This document shows positions 16,770-25,758 of a stretch of 64,000 nt of DNA, piece after piece; position 1 is the stretch's first letter, and each line of letters opens with the position of its first letter. The notes under the pieces are model-generated. The model made no database searches. It was not told where the DNA came from and worked only from the letters and a program-made list of their open reading frames with translations. Source of the stretch: Casimicrobiaceae bacterium (GTDB lineage: Bacteria; Pseudomonadota; Gammaproteobacteria; Burkholderiales; Casimicrobiaceae); contig JAPKHK010000007.1 of assembly GCA_026646885.1 (NCBI GenBank), positions 186,001-250,000 of the forward strand, written 5' to 3'. The position numbers and the translations under genes were made by a program.

Positions 16770-19559
16770 ATGCTTCAAGGCTGGGTGATCGTGATGGTGG
16801 CGGTGGCCTATTTGGGCCTGCTGTTCGCCATCGCTTATTTTGCCGACAAGCGCTCCGACGCTGGCCGCAGCGTGATCGCCAATCCCTATATTTACGCCCT
16901 TTCCCTGGCGGTGTATGCGACCTCCTGGACGTTTTACGGCAGCGTCGGCCGCGCCGCGGCCGACGGGGTGGGCTTTCTGCCCATTTACATCGGGCCGACT
17001 CTCGGTGTGGTGTTGTGGTGGCTCGTGCTGCGCAAGATCATCCGCATCAGCAAAGTCAACCGCATCACTTCGATTGCCGACTTCATCGGGGCACGCTATG
17101 GCAAGAGTCAAATTCTGGGCGGCGTAGTCACGGTCATCGCCATCATCGGCATCACGCCTTACATTTCTCTCCAGTTGAAAGCGGCGGCGACCTCCTTCAA
17201 CATCCTGCTCTCCTACCCGGTGTTGAGCGTGCCGCCACCCGCCGCCTCGATTCCTTTTCTGCGCGACACGGCGTTCTATGTGGCGATGTCCCTGGCCGCG
17301 TTCACCATTCTGTTCGGCACGCGACACCTGGACGCGGCGGAGCGCCACGAGGGCATGGTGGCGGCCATCGCTTTCGAGTCGCTGGTCAAGCTGGTGGCCT
17401 TCATCGCCGTGGGTGTTTTCGTCACCTGGGGGATTTATTCCGGTTTCGGCGACATCACCGCCAAGGCCGCAGAAGTACCCAAGATTGCCGCGCTGTTCAC
17501 GCCCTTCAGTGGCGTTGGTCCCACCTACGCGAGTTGGATCGGCCTCACCGTGCTTTCGATGTTGGCGGTGGTATTGCTGCCGCGCCAGTTCCAGGTGGCC
17601 GTGGTGGAAAACGTCAATGAGAACCACCTGAAAAAGGCGATCTGGCTCTTTCCGCTTTACATGCTGGCGATCAACTTTTTCGTGCTGCCCATCGCTTTCG
17701 GCGGCTTGCTCCACTTCGCGCCCGGCCGCGTGGACGCCGACACTTACGTTCTGGCGCTGCCGATGGCGGAAAAGCAGGAACTGCTGACGCTGCTGGTTTT
17801 TATCGGAGGCCTTTCGGCCGCGGCGGGTATGGTAGTGGTGGAGACCATCGCCCTTTCGACCATGGTGTGCAATGACCTGGTGATGCCTTTGGCCCTGCGT
17901 ATCAAGGCGCTGCGTCTGGCAGAGCGGGCAGACCTCACCGGCCTCTTGCTCACCATACGCCGCGGCGCCATCGTTCTCATTCTGCTTCTTGGTTATCTGT
18001 ATTTCCGTTTCGCGGGCGAGGCCTACGCGCTGGTTTCCATCGGGCTCATTTCCTTCGCCGCGGTTGCCCAGTTCGCGCCGGCCCTGTTTGGCGGTCTCTA
18101 CTGGCGCGACGCCACCCGCCAGGGAGCGATGTGGGGCTTGAGCCTGGGCTTCCTGGTCTGGGCTTACACCCTGATGCTGCCAGCCATCGTGCGGTCGGGC
18201 TGGCTGCCGGGAAGCATACTGACCGACGGGCCCTTCGGCATCGCCGGCCTCAAACCACTGGAGTTATTCGGGCTCACCGGCCTCGATCAAATTACCCACG
18301 CTTTGATCTGGAGCATGATGGCCAATATCGGCGCCTATATTCTGGCTTCCATGATGACTCGCCCTTCGGTGATCGAGCAGGCACAGGCCTCGCGCTTCGT
18401 CGACGCCTTCAAGCTCACCGGTGTGCATGGGGCCGCGCCTTTGTGGCGCGGCAGCGCGTCGCTCGCCGAGTTGAAGAGCCTGGTGAGCCGCTTTCTGGGG
18501 CCGGCCCGCGCCAAGGAAGTTTTCGAAACCCTGGCCACGGAGCGCGATCTCGATTCAGTCAACGATCTCGAAGTGGATGCCGATCTGGTGCATGCGGTGG
18601 AACGACAGCTCGCCGGCACGATTGGCGCCGCCTCCGCGCGCATCATGGTCTCCTCGGTGGTGAAAGAGGAGGTGGTGGGCATCGACGACGTGATGGGCAT
18701 GTTGGACGAGGCTTCGCAGGCGATTGCCTACAGCCACGAGCTCGAAGAAAAGTCGCGCGAACTGGAGGCCGCCACACGTGAGCTGCAAGCAGCCAACGAG
18801 CGACTCAAAGAACTCGATCGGATGAAGGACGACTTCGTCTCCATGGTCTCGCACGAACTGCGCACACCGCTCACGTCGATCCGAGCGTTTTCCGAGATTC
18901 TCCAGGAGAACCCCGATCTCGACCCGGCGGAGCGCCAGCGCTTCCTCGGCATCATCATCAAGGAGAGCGAGCGACTCACGCGACTCATCAACCAAGTGCT
19001 CGATCTGGCCAAGATCGAGTCCGGGAGAGCCGAATGGCACGTCGGTGCGGTGGATCTGGTGCAGCTCCTGCGCAATGCCGCCGACACCACCGCCTCGATC
19101 TTCCAGGAAAAAGGGGTCGACCTTGCCTTGGAGCTACCCGAGCATGCCGTCGGAGTGACCGCGGACGAAGACCGGCTCACCCAAGTGGCGATCAACCTCC
19201 TGTCCAACGCGGTCAAGTTCTGTCCCGCGCAGTTCGGGCGGGTCACCGTCCGTTTGTTCCAGGAGGGCCCAGTGGCAAGAGTGGACGTGTGCGACAACGG
19301 GCCCGGTGTGAAACTTGCAGACCGCGAATTGATCTTTGAAAAGTTTCGGCAGGCCGGCGACAATATGACCGGCAAGCCGCACGGCACGGGTTTGGGCTTG
19401 CCGATCAGCCGCCAGATCATGACCCACCTGGGGGGGCATCTCTGGGTGGGCGACGCACCCCAGGGTGGTGCGATGTTCTCTTTCACCCTGCCGCTGGCGC
19501 AAGCCGCAACTGACGCCGCAAAGGAGTGGCCACATGACCAAGAAAGTGCTCATTGCTGA
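16770..19559 (+). CDS. Sodium/solute symporter-type sensor histidine kinase
   Basis: 929 residues. The N-terminal part (about 1-530) has the many membrane helices of the SSS/SLC5 (PutP-like) family, with RSDAGRSVIANP, YATSWTFYGSVG and ITSIADFIGARYGKS. A linker of about 560-640 comes next, then a coiled coil (about 650-690). The kinase core has HisKA with the phospho-acceptor in VSHELRTPLTSIRAF and a HATPase domain with NLLSNAVKF (N box), DNGPGVK (G1) and GTGLGLPIS (G2). The architecture is like CbrA/CrbS: a transporter-like sensor coupled to a kinase, often linked to carbon-source or acetate use. The stop overlaps the response regulator by 26 bases. Whether it still transports solute is not decidable here. 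Confidence 0.92.
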   Translation: MLQGWVIVMVAVAYLGLLFAIAYFADKRSDAGRSVIANPYIYALSLAVYATSWTFYGSVGRAAADGVGFLPIYIGPTLGVVLWWLVLRKIIRISKVNRITSIADFIGARYGKSQILGGVVTVIAIIGITPYISLQLKAAATSFNILLSYPVLSVPPPAASIPFLRDTAFYVAMSLAAFTILFGTRHLDAAERHEGMVAAIAFESLVKLVAFIAVGVFVTWGIYSGFGDITAKAAEVPKIAALFTPFSGVGPTYASWIGLTVLSMLAVVLLPRQFQVAVVENVNENHLKKAIWLFPLYMLAINFFVLPIAFGGLLHFAPGRVDADTYVLALPMAEKQELLTLLVFIGGLSAAAGMVVVETIALSTMVCNDLVMPLALRIKALRLAERADLTGLLLTIRRGAIVLILLLGYLYFRFAGEAYALVSIGLISFAAVAQFAPALFGGLYWRDATRQGAMWGLSLGFLVWAYTLMLPAIVRSGWLPGSILTDGPFGIAGLKPLELFGLTGLDQITHALIWSMMANIGAYILASMMTRPSVIEQAQASRFVDAFKLTGVHGAAPLWRGSASLAELKSLVSRFLGPARAKEVFETLATERDLDSVNDLEVDADLVHAVERQLAGTIGAASARIMVSSVVKEEVVGIDDVMGMLDEASQAIAYSHELEEKSRELEAATRELQAANERLKELDRMKDDFVSMVSHELRTPLTSIRAFSEILQENPDLDPAERQRFLGIIIKESERLTRLINQVLDLAKIESGRAEWHVGAVDLVQLLRNAADTTASIFQEKGVDLALELPEHAVGVTADEDRLTQVAINLLSNAVKFCPAQFGRVTVRLFQEGPVARVDVCDNGPGVKLADRELIFEKFRQAGDNMTGKPHGTGLGLPISRQIMTHLGGHLWVGDAPQGGAMFSFTLPLAQAATDAAKEWPHDQESAHC

Positions 19560-19902
19560 CGACGAGCCCAACATCGTCACCTCACTGCAGTTCCTGATGG
19601 AGCGGAACGGCTACGCGGTGCGTGTTGCCCGCAATGGCGACGAAGCGCTCGATCAGGTGGCGCAATTCCTGCCCGACCTGGTACTGCTCGATGTCATGAT
19701 GCCAGCCAAGAACGGCTACGAGGTATGCCAGAAGATCAAGGAAAACGAAGCCTGGTCCAACATCAAGGTGATCATGCTGACCGCCAAGGGGCGCGACACG
19801 GAGGTTTCCAAAGGCATGGCCTTGGGCGCCGATGCCTACACCTCCAAGCCGTTTTCCACCAAGGAGCTGGTCACCACGGTGCGCAAGCTCCTGGGTGAGT
19901 GA
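19534..19902 (+). CDS. Single-domain response regulator
   Basis: 122 residues forming one receiver domain with no output domain. The acidic pocket is D9/D10, the phospho-acceptor is D53 (LVLLDVMMP), and the conserved Lys is in TSKPFS. It has an AAGGAG site before the ATG and overlaps the end of the sensor kinase gene, so it is almost certainly its partner. Without a DNA-binding domain it must act through protein contact or in a phosphorelay, unlike CrbR, which has a LuxR-type HTH. The dehydrogenase gene starts right after its stop. Confidence 0.92.
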   Translation: MTKKVLIADDEPNIVTSLQFLMERNGYAVRVARNGDEALDQVAQFLPDLVLLDVMMPAKNGYEVCQKIKENEAWSNIKVIMLTAKGRDTEVSKGMALGADAYTSKPFSTKELVTTVRKLLGE

Positions 19903-19903
19903 A

Positions 19904-21376
19904 GTGAGCGGCGCCACCCTATTGCTGAAACACGCGGCGCTGCTGCGCAACGAATGCCTGATCGACGGTCGATGGTGCGCCGCCGACAGCGGCCGCCGCT
20001 TCGAAGTTCGCAACCCCGCCACCGGCGCACTCCTCGCCGCAGTTCCCGACTGCGCGGCGGCCGAGACCCGCCGTGCCATCGCTGCGGCAGAAGGCGCCTG
20101 GCCCGCGTGGCGGGCCCGCCCGGCCAAGGAGCGGGCCGCGACTCTGCGCCGCTGGTTCGAACTCATCGTGGCCCATCAGGACGACCTGGCACTTCTGATG
20201 ACCTCGGAACAAGGCAAGCCGCTCGCCGAGGCCAAGGGCGAAGTTCTCTACGGTGCCTCCTTCGTGGAGTGGTTCGCGGAAGAAGCGAAGCGGATCTACG
20301 GCGATCTCATACCCGCCACGCAGAGGGACAAGCGCATTCTGGTCATGAAGGAACCGGTCGGCGTCTGCGCGGCGATCACCCCTTGGAATTTTCCGATCGC
20401 GATGATTACCCGCAAGGCCGCGCCAGCGCTGGCGGCGGGATGTACGGTGGTGCTCAAGCCCGCCGAGCAGACGCCGCTATCGGCCCTGGCGCTCGCCGAA
20501 CTCGCCGTGCAGGCGGGTTTCCCGGCTGGTGTCTTGAACGTTGTGACCGGCGATCCGGCTGCCATCGGCGGCGAGCTCACCAGCAGTCCAGCCGTGCGCA
20601 AGCTTTCCTTCACCGGCTCGACCGAAGTCGGCCGCCTGCTGATACGCCAATGTTCGCCCACGATCAAGAAGCTCTCTCTGGAACTGGGTGGCAACGCGCC
20701 ATTCATCGTGTTCGAGGACGCCGATCTCGATGCCGCCGTTGAGGCGGCCCTGGCGTCCAAATACCGCAATACCGGACAAACCTGCGTATGTGCCAATCGT
20801 CTGCTGATCCAAGCGGACATCTACGAGGCTTTCGCGGCCAAGCTCGTCGAACGTGTGCGCGGCCTTAAGGTCGGCAAGGGCACCGAGACCGGCGTGACTC
20901 AGGGACCATTGATCGATGCCGCGTCACTCGCCAAAGTGGAAGCGCAAATCGAGGATGCACGGCAGCACGGCGCGCGCATCTTGCTGGGTGGCAAGCGGCA
21001 CGCTCTTGGCGGCACTTTCTTCGAACCCACGGTGCTGGCGGACGTGACCCCCGCCATGCTCTGCATGCGCGAAGAGACTTTCGGGCCGGTCGCGCCTCTA
21101 GTGCGTTTTGCCACCGAAAGCGAAGCAATCGCCCTCGCCAACGCCACCGAATTCGGCCTTGCCTCTTACTTCTTCAGCCGCGACCTGGCGCGCGTTTGGC
21201 GCGTCGCCGAGGCGCTGGAGTATGGCATCGTCGGGGTGAACACCGGCATCATCTCCAACGAGGTTTCCCCGTTTGGCGGCATCAAGCAGTCCGGCTTGGG
21301 CCGCGAAGGCTCGAAATACGGCATCGAGGATTTTCTCGAAATCAAGTACGTCTGCCTGGGCGGAATCTCGGGCTAA
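19904..21376 (+). CDS. gabD: Succinate-semialdehyde dehydrogenase-type aldehyde dehydrogenase
   Basis: 490 residues; oxidises an aldehyde such as succinate semialdehyde to the acid with NAD(P). The ALDH signatures are AITPWNFPIAMITRK, FTGSTEVGR, LELGGNAPFIVFEDADLD (catalytic Glu) and NTGQTCVCANR (catalytic Cys), ending with FGGIKQSGLGREGSKYG. The GabD family is the best match by overall pattern. I chose GTG at 19904, preceded by GGTGA, because it gives the family-typical length; GTG at 19895 is in frame, overlaps the regulator stop and adds three residues. Its position suggests the sensor/regulator pair and this enzyme are co-expressed, so the sensed solute may be a C4 compound or GABA; that is inference. 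Confidence 0.88.
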   Translation: MSGATLLLKHAALLRNECLIDGRWCAADSGRRFEVRNPATGALLAAVPDCAAAETRRAIAAAEGAWPAWRARPAKERAATLRRWFELIVAHQDDLALLMTSEQGKPLAEAKGEVLYGASFVEWFAEEAKRIYGDLIPATQRDKRILVMKEPVGVCAAITPWNFPIAMITRKAAPALAAGCTVVLKPAEQTPLSALALAELAVQAGFPAGVLNVVTGDPAAIGGELTSSPAVRKLSFTGSTEVGRLLIRQCSPTIKKLSLELGGNAPFIVFEDADLDAAVEAALASKYRNTGQTCVCANRLLIQADIYEAFAAKLVERVRGLKVGKGTETGVTQGPLIDAASLAKVEAQIEDARQHGARILLGGKRHALGGTFFEPTVLADVTPAMLCMREETFGPVAPLVRFATESEAIALANATEFGLASYFFSRDLARVWRVAEALEYGIVGVNTGIISNEVSPFGGIKQSGLGREGSKYGIEDFLEIKYVCLGGISG

Positions 21377-21399
21377 AAAAAGGGCAGCTTGCGCTGCCC
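21375..21399 (-). terminator. Intrinsic terminator for the minus-strand gene at 21506
   Basis: GGGCAGC, loop TTGC and GCTGCCC form a perfect seven-base stem. On the minus strand it is followed by seven T. It lies across the stop codon of the convergent gabD gene. On the plus strand there is no T-run, though the hairpin may still slow read-through. Confidence 0.8.
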
Positions 21400-21505
21400 G
21401 AGCCCCTTGGGGAGAGGTACGAGGATGGGGAGCCCGCTTCATTGTCCGGGGGGGAGGGGAGCCACCCGGCTGGGGTGCGGGTCTTGTTCTTGGGGAAACC
21501 CAAGA

Positions 21506-22048
21506 CTAGCGGGCTTGGCCGCCGCCCGCGCGCCGTTTCGGCCGTTCGTCCCTGCCGGGCCTGGCGCGCGGCAAGGCCGGCCGGCGGCGCACACTGGCCC
21601 CTGATGCGAGCGCCGGTTGCGCGGGCAAGACGCCTTTGCCCAGCACACCCAGACTCAAGAGGCTACCGTGCGATTCGTCGAGGACCATGACGGTCGCGCG
21701 GCGTAGACCCGGCGCGGCCGGCACGAAGCGCAGCTGCAACTGGCATTGCGCTCCTGGCGCCAACTCCCGCCCGCATGTGCTTTCGATACTGGCATCGCCA
21801 ACGACCGACCAGGCACCCAAACGGGCTCGCCCAGTACCTGAGTTGCGCACGGTAACCTTCTGGATCGCGCTCATTTCACCGACGGTTTGCTCGCCAAGGA
21901 CCACCTCGGCGGGATCGAAGCGTATCGGCGTGGCGGGTGCAGCCATGCCGCCTGGAATTCTCCAGTGAATGGGTAGCGGCTCGGCCGCCGGGGCATCCGG
22001 CGCACCTGCGCAGACGACCGCGATGACTAGCCCTAGAACCCAGCGCAT
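21506..22048 (-). CDS. Exported protein with one choice-of-anchor-D/HYDIN-like Ig domain
   Basis: 180 residues, function unknown. The signal peptide MRWVLGLVIAVVCAGAPDAP is preceded by GGGAGGAGGGG, which fixes the start at 22048. Residues about 40-140 form a single Ig-like beta domain of the choice-of-anchor D type: VTVRNSGTGRARLGAW, CGRELAPGAQCQLQLRF and a closing hydrophobic strand. The two cysteines may form a disulfide. The C-terminal 40 residues are Arg/Pro-rich and look disordered. It lies downstream of the Crp/Fnr gene on the same strand, 134 bases away, with the GGAATAT inverted repeat between them. Confidence 0.7.
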   Translation of the reverse strand: MRWVLGLVIAVVCAGAPDAPAAEPLPIHWRIPGGMAAPATPIRFDPAEVVLGEQTVGEMSAIQKVTVRNSGTGRARLGAWSVVGDASIESTCGRELAPGAQCQLQLRFVPAAPGLRRATVMVLDESHGSLLSLGVLGKGVLPAQPALASGASVRRRPALPRARPGRDERPKRRAGGGQAR

Positions 22049-22134
22049 CCCCTCCTCCCAGCTGTGTCTGCGCAACGGGGGTGTCCCCGCAGCTGGAGGA
22101 AAATGTACCGTTTGCCGTTCTTGGCCGCCGCGGC

Positions 22135-22161
22135 ATATTCCGCAGACCAAGTGCGGAATAT
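22135..22161. repeat. Perfect inverted repeat with GGAATAT core
   Basis: ATATTCCGCA (22135-22144), seven-base spacer GACCAAG, then TGCGGAATAT (22152-22161). It lies between the Crp/Fnr gene stop and the exported-protein gene. It may be an operator or a transcript-end hairpin. No T-run follows in either direction, which favours a protein-binding site. The same core recurs at 24889-24925. Confidence 0.6.
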
Positions 22162-22182
22162 TCACGGCGTATGGGCTGTCGC

Positions 22183-22833
22183 CTACCAGCTCAGCGGCAG
22201 TTTCCTGTGGATGCTGATGCTGCGGTGGTGAATGCTGATGTAGCCGCCGGCCGCAAGATCGCGCAGCAGCCGGCTCACCATGTCACGAGACGCGCCGATG
22301 CGGTTAGCCAACTCCTGCTGGCTCATCTTTTCCGCCACCACCCAGTCCGTGCCGGAGGGCTTGGCCAAATCACCGAGGACCTTAACGAGGCGACCGTAGG
22401 TATCGGAAAGGGCCAGCTGCTTGATGTTCTCGGTGGCGCGGCGGGTTCGATCGATGAGACGCCCGATGAGGTGCAGGGCAAAGTCGGGGTGCTGGGCCAG
22501 GAAGTCGCGAATTTCGGCGCGCGATACCACCACACAAGTGGTCGGCTCGACCGTCACCACCGACGCCGAGCGGGGCAGGCCGGTCAGGGCAAGTTCGCCG
22601 ACATACTCTCCGGGGCCATGGAAGTCGACGATCACTTCGCGGCCGGCGGAATTGCTGAGGTAGACCTTTACCTTGCCGGTGACGATGATGTAGAAGGAGT
22701 CGGTGGTATCCCCTTCGTTGATCAGCACGGCGTTGCGACCATAGCTTCGCGTCACCCCGTGCGCGGCGATGCGCCTGAGCAAGTCCGCCGGTAAGAGGTC
22801 GGGCGGCGCGGACACCGCAGCTTGCTTGTCCAT
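22183..22833 (-). CDS. Crp/Fnr-family transcriptional regulator
   Basis: 216 residues. An N-terminal cyclic-nucleotide-binding domain (about 20-130, with NEGDTTDSFYIIVTGKVKVY and GPGEYVGELAL) is followed by a dimerisation helix and a winged helix (about 160-210, with MSQQELANRIGASRDMVSRL). There is no FNR-type cysteine cluster at the N-terminus, so it is nearer the CRP/CooA side. The pocket has GEL followed by RSASV, resembling the cAMP phosphate-binding pattern. I chose ATG 22833 (MDKQAAVS); the upstream extension lacks coding character. It is divergent from the CHASE2-cyclase gene, which makes cAMP or a related nucleotide a plausible ligand. Confidence 0.92.
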   Translation of the reverse strand: MDKQAAVSAPPDLLPADLLRRIAAHGVTRSYGRNAVLINEGDTTDSFYIIVTGKVKVYLSNSAGREVIVDFHGPGEYVGELALTGLPRSASVVTVEPTTCVVVSRAEIRDFLAQHPDFALHLIGRLIDRTRRATENIKQLALSDTYGRLVKVLGDLAKPSGTDWVVAEKMSQQELANRIGASRDMVSRLLRDLAAGGYISIHHRSISIHRKLPLSW

Positions 22834-23080
22834 CTCCACGATGGCGGCTCTCCCCTTGCTATCGTTCCCCTGAGCAATGCTAGCATAGCTCGCGCCGCCA
22901 GGGCAGCTGTTTGCTGCTAGACTGCGAGCCGCACGGCCACGCAAGGCTTTTTCATGATACAGCTTGTCGCAAGCGACCCTCAACTTGGCACGGCGCTCCG
23001 CCGGCCCGGAAACTCGCCCAGCCTTGGTGGTCGCACCCGGCAAACGGCCTTCGCGCCGCACTGGAAATAGGACCCGCCGG

Positions 23081-24838
23081 GTGTTCTTGACCCACTCTAT
23101 TCCAGACGAGAGAGCGCGGTGGTTCGCCTGCGGGATCATCGCCTTGGCTCTGCTGCTGACTGGTCTGGGAGAAACGCTGCAGCCTCTCGAGCGGGCGTGG
23201 CTCGATGCCCGCTTCGCCCTACGCCGAGTCTATCTGGCCAGCGACCCCATGCCGGAGGTCGTGCTCATCGCCGCGGACGAGGCGAGCCTGCGAGAGATCA
23301 CCGCGCCGCTGGCCCTGTGGCATCAGCCTCTGGCACGTGTGCTGGCGCGCATCGCCGCCATGGAACCAAGAGCCGTGGGCCTCGATTTTGCCCTCCCCGA
23401 GCATTCCTATGACGACTTGTTGCCCGGGGGCGACGCCTCGCTCGCCAAGGCCTTGGTGCAGTTGCGGCGCGCCGCGCCGCTCGTGCTCGCCTTGGGGGCT
23501 GACAGCGCCACCGGCAAGACCCAAGCACTGCATCCTTTGTTTGCTGCCGCCGCGGGTTTGGAAAACAGCGGTCTCGCCTACTTTCCGCGGGATGCCGATG
23601 GCGCCATTCGCCACTTCAGCGAAGCACTGGGGCAGGGCGGTGAGACCGTGCCAACCCTGGCCGGACAGCTGGTGCGCCGGCTGGGAGGCGCTGCGCAGGC
23701 GGGGATCATTGACTTCAGCCGCGGCCCCCCCTTTCAGTATTTGCCCCTGCACGAGCTGGCACGCGCAAACGAACAAGGTCTGGAAGAGTTCGCGCAACGG
23801 ATTCGCGGGCGTATCGTGCTGGTGGGAACGGCGCTGCCCTTCCTCGATCGGCATGTCGCGCCCGTGCGTTTGGCGGCCTGGGACCACAGTCCCGACCAGC
23901 CGGGTCTGGTGCTACAGGCCCAGGCGCTTCGGAGTCTCCTGGGCGGAACGCAGATCACCACTGCGCCCGCGGCGCTGCAATGGCTGATTGCGGCACTGGC
24001 AGGCACGTTAGTGCTGGCGCCACTGCGGTTGCGCCACTGGATGAGCCTCGGTGCCGCGGTGTTGCTCACCGGCGCGCTGGTCAGCCTGTTCGCGCTCGAT
24101 TTCGGCCTGGATTTCCCTGTACTGGCGCCGTTGCTGGCCCTGATCATGGGCGGGGCGTTTCATTTCACGTGGCACTTCCGAGCGGCCAGGCAAGCGCGTG
24201 CGCGTTTGCTCGCAACCTTCGGCGGGTTCGTCAGCCCGCAAGTGCTGCGCATTCTTTTGGAGGAAAAAATCGATCCCGCTCGGCCGCTGCGCCGCAGGTT
24301 GGCGTTTCTTTTTGCCGATTTGCGCGATTTCAGTGGCCTCACCGCGCGGCTCTCGCCCGACGCGGTGTTCGGCGTGCTCAATCGCTATTACGCCGCGGTC
24401 ACCCCAGTACTGCATGCCCAGGGAGCCACTATCGACAATTTCCGCGGCGATGGCCTGATGGCTTTTTTCGGGGCGCCGCAAGAGCTCGAAGATCCTCGCA
24501 GCGCGGCCGTCGCAGCCGCGCTCGCCGCGATTGACGCGGTCGCCGCGCTCAACCGCGAGTTTGCCAGCGAAGGCCTCCCCACTCTGCGCCTGGGCATCGC
24601 GCTCGCCGAGGGCGATGCGGTCACCGGCAATTTGGGCGATCAGAGCCGCAACAATTACACCGCACTGGCCGACGCCGCCAACGTCGCGGCGCACTTGCAG
24701 AACATTGCGCGGAACTTCGATTGCCCGATCATCGCCACAGGCCCGATTGCCGCGATCGACCCGAGCCGCTGGCAGTCGCTTGGCACATGGACGATCAAGG
24801 ACGGGCGCGAAATCGAGGTCTTTGGCTTGAGCGTTTAG
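23081..24838 (+). CDS. CHASE2-domain class III nucleotide cyclase with altered active site
   Basis: About 585 residues from GTG 23081. There is one membrane helix (WFACGIIALALLLTGLG), a periplasmic CHASE2 sensor domain (about 35-290), then two to three membrane helices (about 295-370) and a cytoplasmic class III cyclase domain (about 405-585). Metal-binding Asp are kept: D413 in FADLRDF and D457 in FRGDG. The usual purine-selecting Lys just before this (K-F-x-G-D) is Asn (N453), and the transition-state Arg four residues after the conserved Asn is His (N534...H538). Activity or specificity may therefore be unusual. The frame is open from TTG 22964, but that upstream part is Arg/Pro-rich with no ribosome site, so I prefer GTG 23081 with AGGA upstream. 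It is divergent from the Crp/Fnr gene. Confidence 0.88.
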   Translation: MFLTHSIPDERARWFACGIIALALLLTGLGETLQPLERAWLDARFALRRVYLASDPMPEVVLIAADEASLREITAPLALWHQPLARVLARIAAMEPRAVGLDFALPEHSYDDLLPGGDASLAKALVQLRRAAPLVLALGADSATGKTQALHPLFAAAAGLENSGLAYFPRDADGAIRHFSEALGQGGETVPTLAGQLVRRLGGAAQAGIIDFSRGPPFQYLPLHELARANEQGLEEFAQRIRGRIVLVGTALPFLDRHVAPVRLAAWDHSPDQPGLVLQAQALRSLLGGTQITTAPAALQWLIAALAGTLVLAPLRLRHWMSLGAAVLLTGALVSLFALDFGLDFPVLAPLLALIMGGAFHFTWHFRAARQARARLLATFGGFVSPQVLRILLEEKIDPARPLRRRLAFLFADLRDFSGLTARLSPDAVFGVLNRYYAAVTPVLHAQGATIDNFRGDGLMAFFGAPQELEDPRSAAVAAALAAIDAVAALNREFASEGLPTLRLGIALAEGDAVTGNLGDQSRNNYTALADAANVAAHLQNIARNFDCPIIATGPIAAIDPSRWQSLGTWTIKDGREIEVFGLSV

Positions 24839-24888
24839 GGTGTGGAGGCGAGGGCCGGCGTCAGCGCACACGGGCGCTCAGTTTGCAG

Positions 24889-24925
24889 AATATTCCCTAG
24901 TCGCCCAGACGCGTCTGGAATATGC
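24889..24925. repeat. Paired GGAATAT motifs around a 14-base palindrome
   Basis: GAATATTCC (24888-24896) and GGAATATGC (24917-24925) face each other. Between and partly overlapping them is the perfect palindrome CCAGACGCGTCTGG (24905-24918). The element lies between the cyclase stop and the FecR-like gene, 52 bases before its ATG, where an operator is expected. The half-sites match those at 22135-22161. Confidence 0.55.
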
Positions 24926-24976
24926 TCTGGGTGGGGCGAAAATCATCCGTCCATCATCCCGATTCCGGAGGTTGCC

Positions 24977-25747
24977 ATGAACCGCTCCCTCGACGACTTT
25001 TTTGCCGTATGGCTGCGCCGCTCGTTGACCGTGCTCTTGCTGGGTGCATCCAGCCTGGCCGCCGGGACGACGATTCTGGTCACCGATGTCGATGGTGAGG
25101 TCAAGCGCGCGGGCAAGCCTATCGATCTGCTCACCCGCCTGGCACCGGCGGAGCACTTGCTGCTTGCCCCCGCTGCGCGAGCGGTAGTGGTCTACCTCGG
25201 CCAGGCTCGCGAGTATCTTTTAGTCGGACCGGGCGAATACCGCGTGGAAACCGGGGGTCTAGTCGCCCTGCCCGGGGCGGCCAAACCTGGAACGCGCGCC
25301 TTGCCCGCAGTCTATCGCGAGGTCAAACTCGATACCGCGCGGCTGGGCCAGGCCGGCGTGCGCCTGCGCGCCGAGGACACAGAGCCCGATCTCCAGCCCA
25401 GCGGCCTGATCGCGCAAGCGCCGGTGATGTTCCATTGGCCGCCTGCCCCTGGTGCAGAGGGGTATGTGTTTCGGCTGGCCGACGCCAAGCGCAACCTCAT
25501 GTACGAAGCGCGTCTGCAGGATCCCGCGCTCAGCTTGCCGGCGTCTGTGCGCTTGAAGCCCGGCGCGCCCTATTACTGGGGTGTAGAAGCGCCTGGATCA
25601 GGTCGAGATGCGGTGTGGACACAAATCCGCATCGCCACGAACACGGAATTCGCCAAGCGTATCGCCGCGGCCCGCCCCGCCGCGACGGCCCCCCGTTCCG
25701 AACGAATCTTGTACGCCCTGGCGGTCGGGGCTCGGCTGCCTGACTGA
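24977..25747 (+). CDS. Exported FecR-like domain protein
   Basis: 256 residues, function unknown. The signal peptide is about 1-29 (ending in SSLAAGT), with a GGAGG site five bases before the ATG. Residues about 30-95 resemble the FecR fold: VTDVDGEVKRAG, a hydrophobic strand reading ARAVVVYLGQAREYL and LVGPGEYRVETGGLVAL. The second half (about 140-230: MFHWPPAPGAEGYVFRLAD, then PYYWGV) looks like a fibronectin-like beta domain. It lies between the CHASE2-cyclase and TPR-CHAT genes, and FecR-like, CHASE2 and CHAT proteins are often neighbours. I infer a periplasmic scaffold or sensor partner; the domain call is by eye. Confidence 0.65.
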   Translation: MNRSLDDFFAVWLRRSLTVLLLGASSLAAGTTILVTDVDGEVKRAGKPIDLLTRLAPAEHLLLAPAARAVVVYLGQAREYLLVGPGEYRVETGGLVALPGAAKPGTRALPAVYREVKLDTARLGQAGVRLRAEDTEPDLQPSGLIAQAPVMFHWPPAPGAEGYVFRLADAKRNLMYEARLQDPALSLPASVRLKPGAPYYWGVEAPGSGRDAVWTQIRIATNTEFAKRIAAARPAATAPRSERILYALAVGARLPD

Positions 25748-25758
25748 ACGAGCCACGC

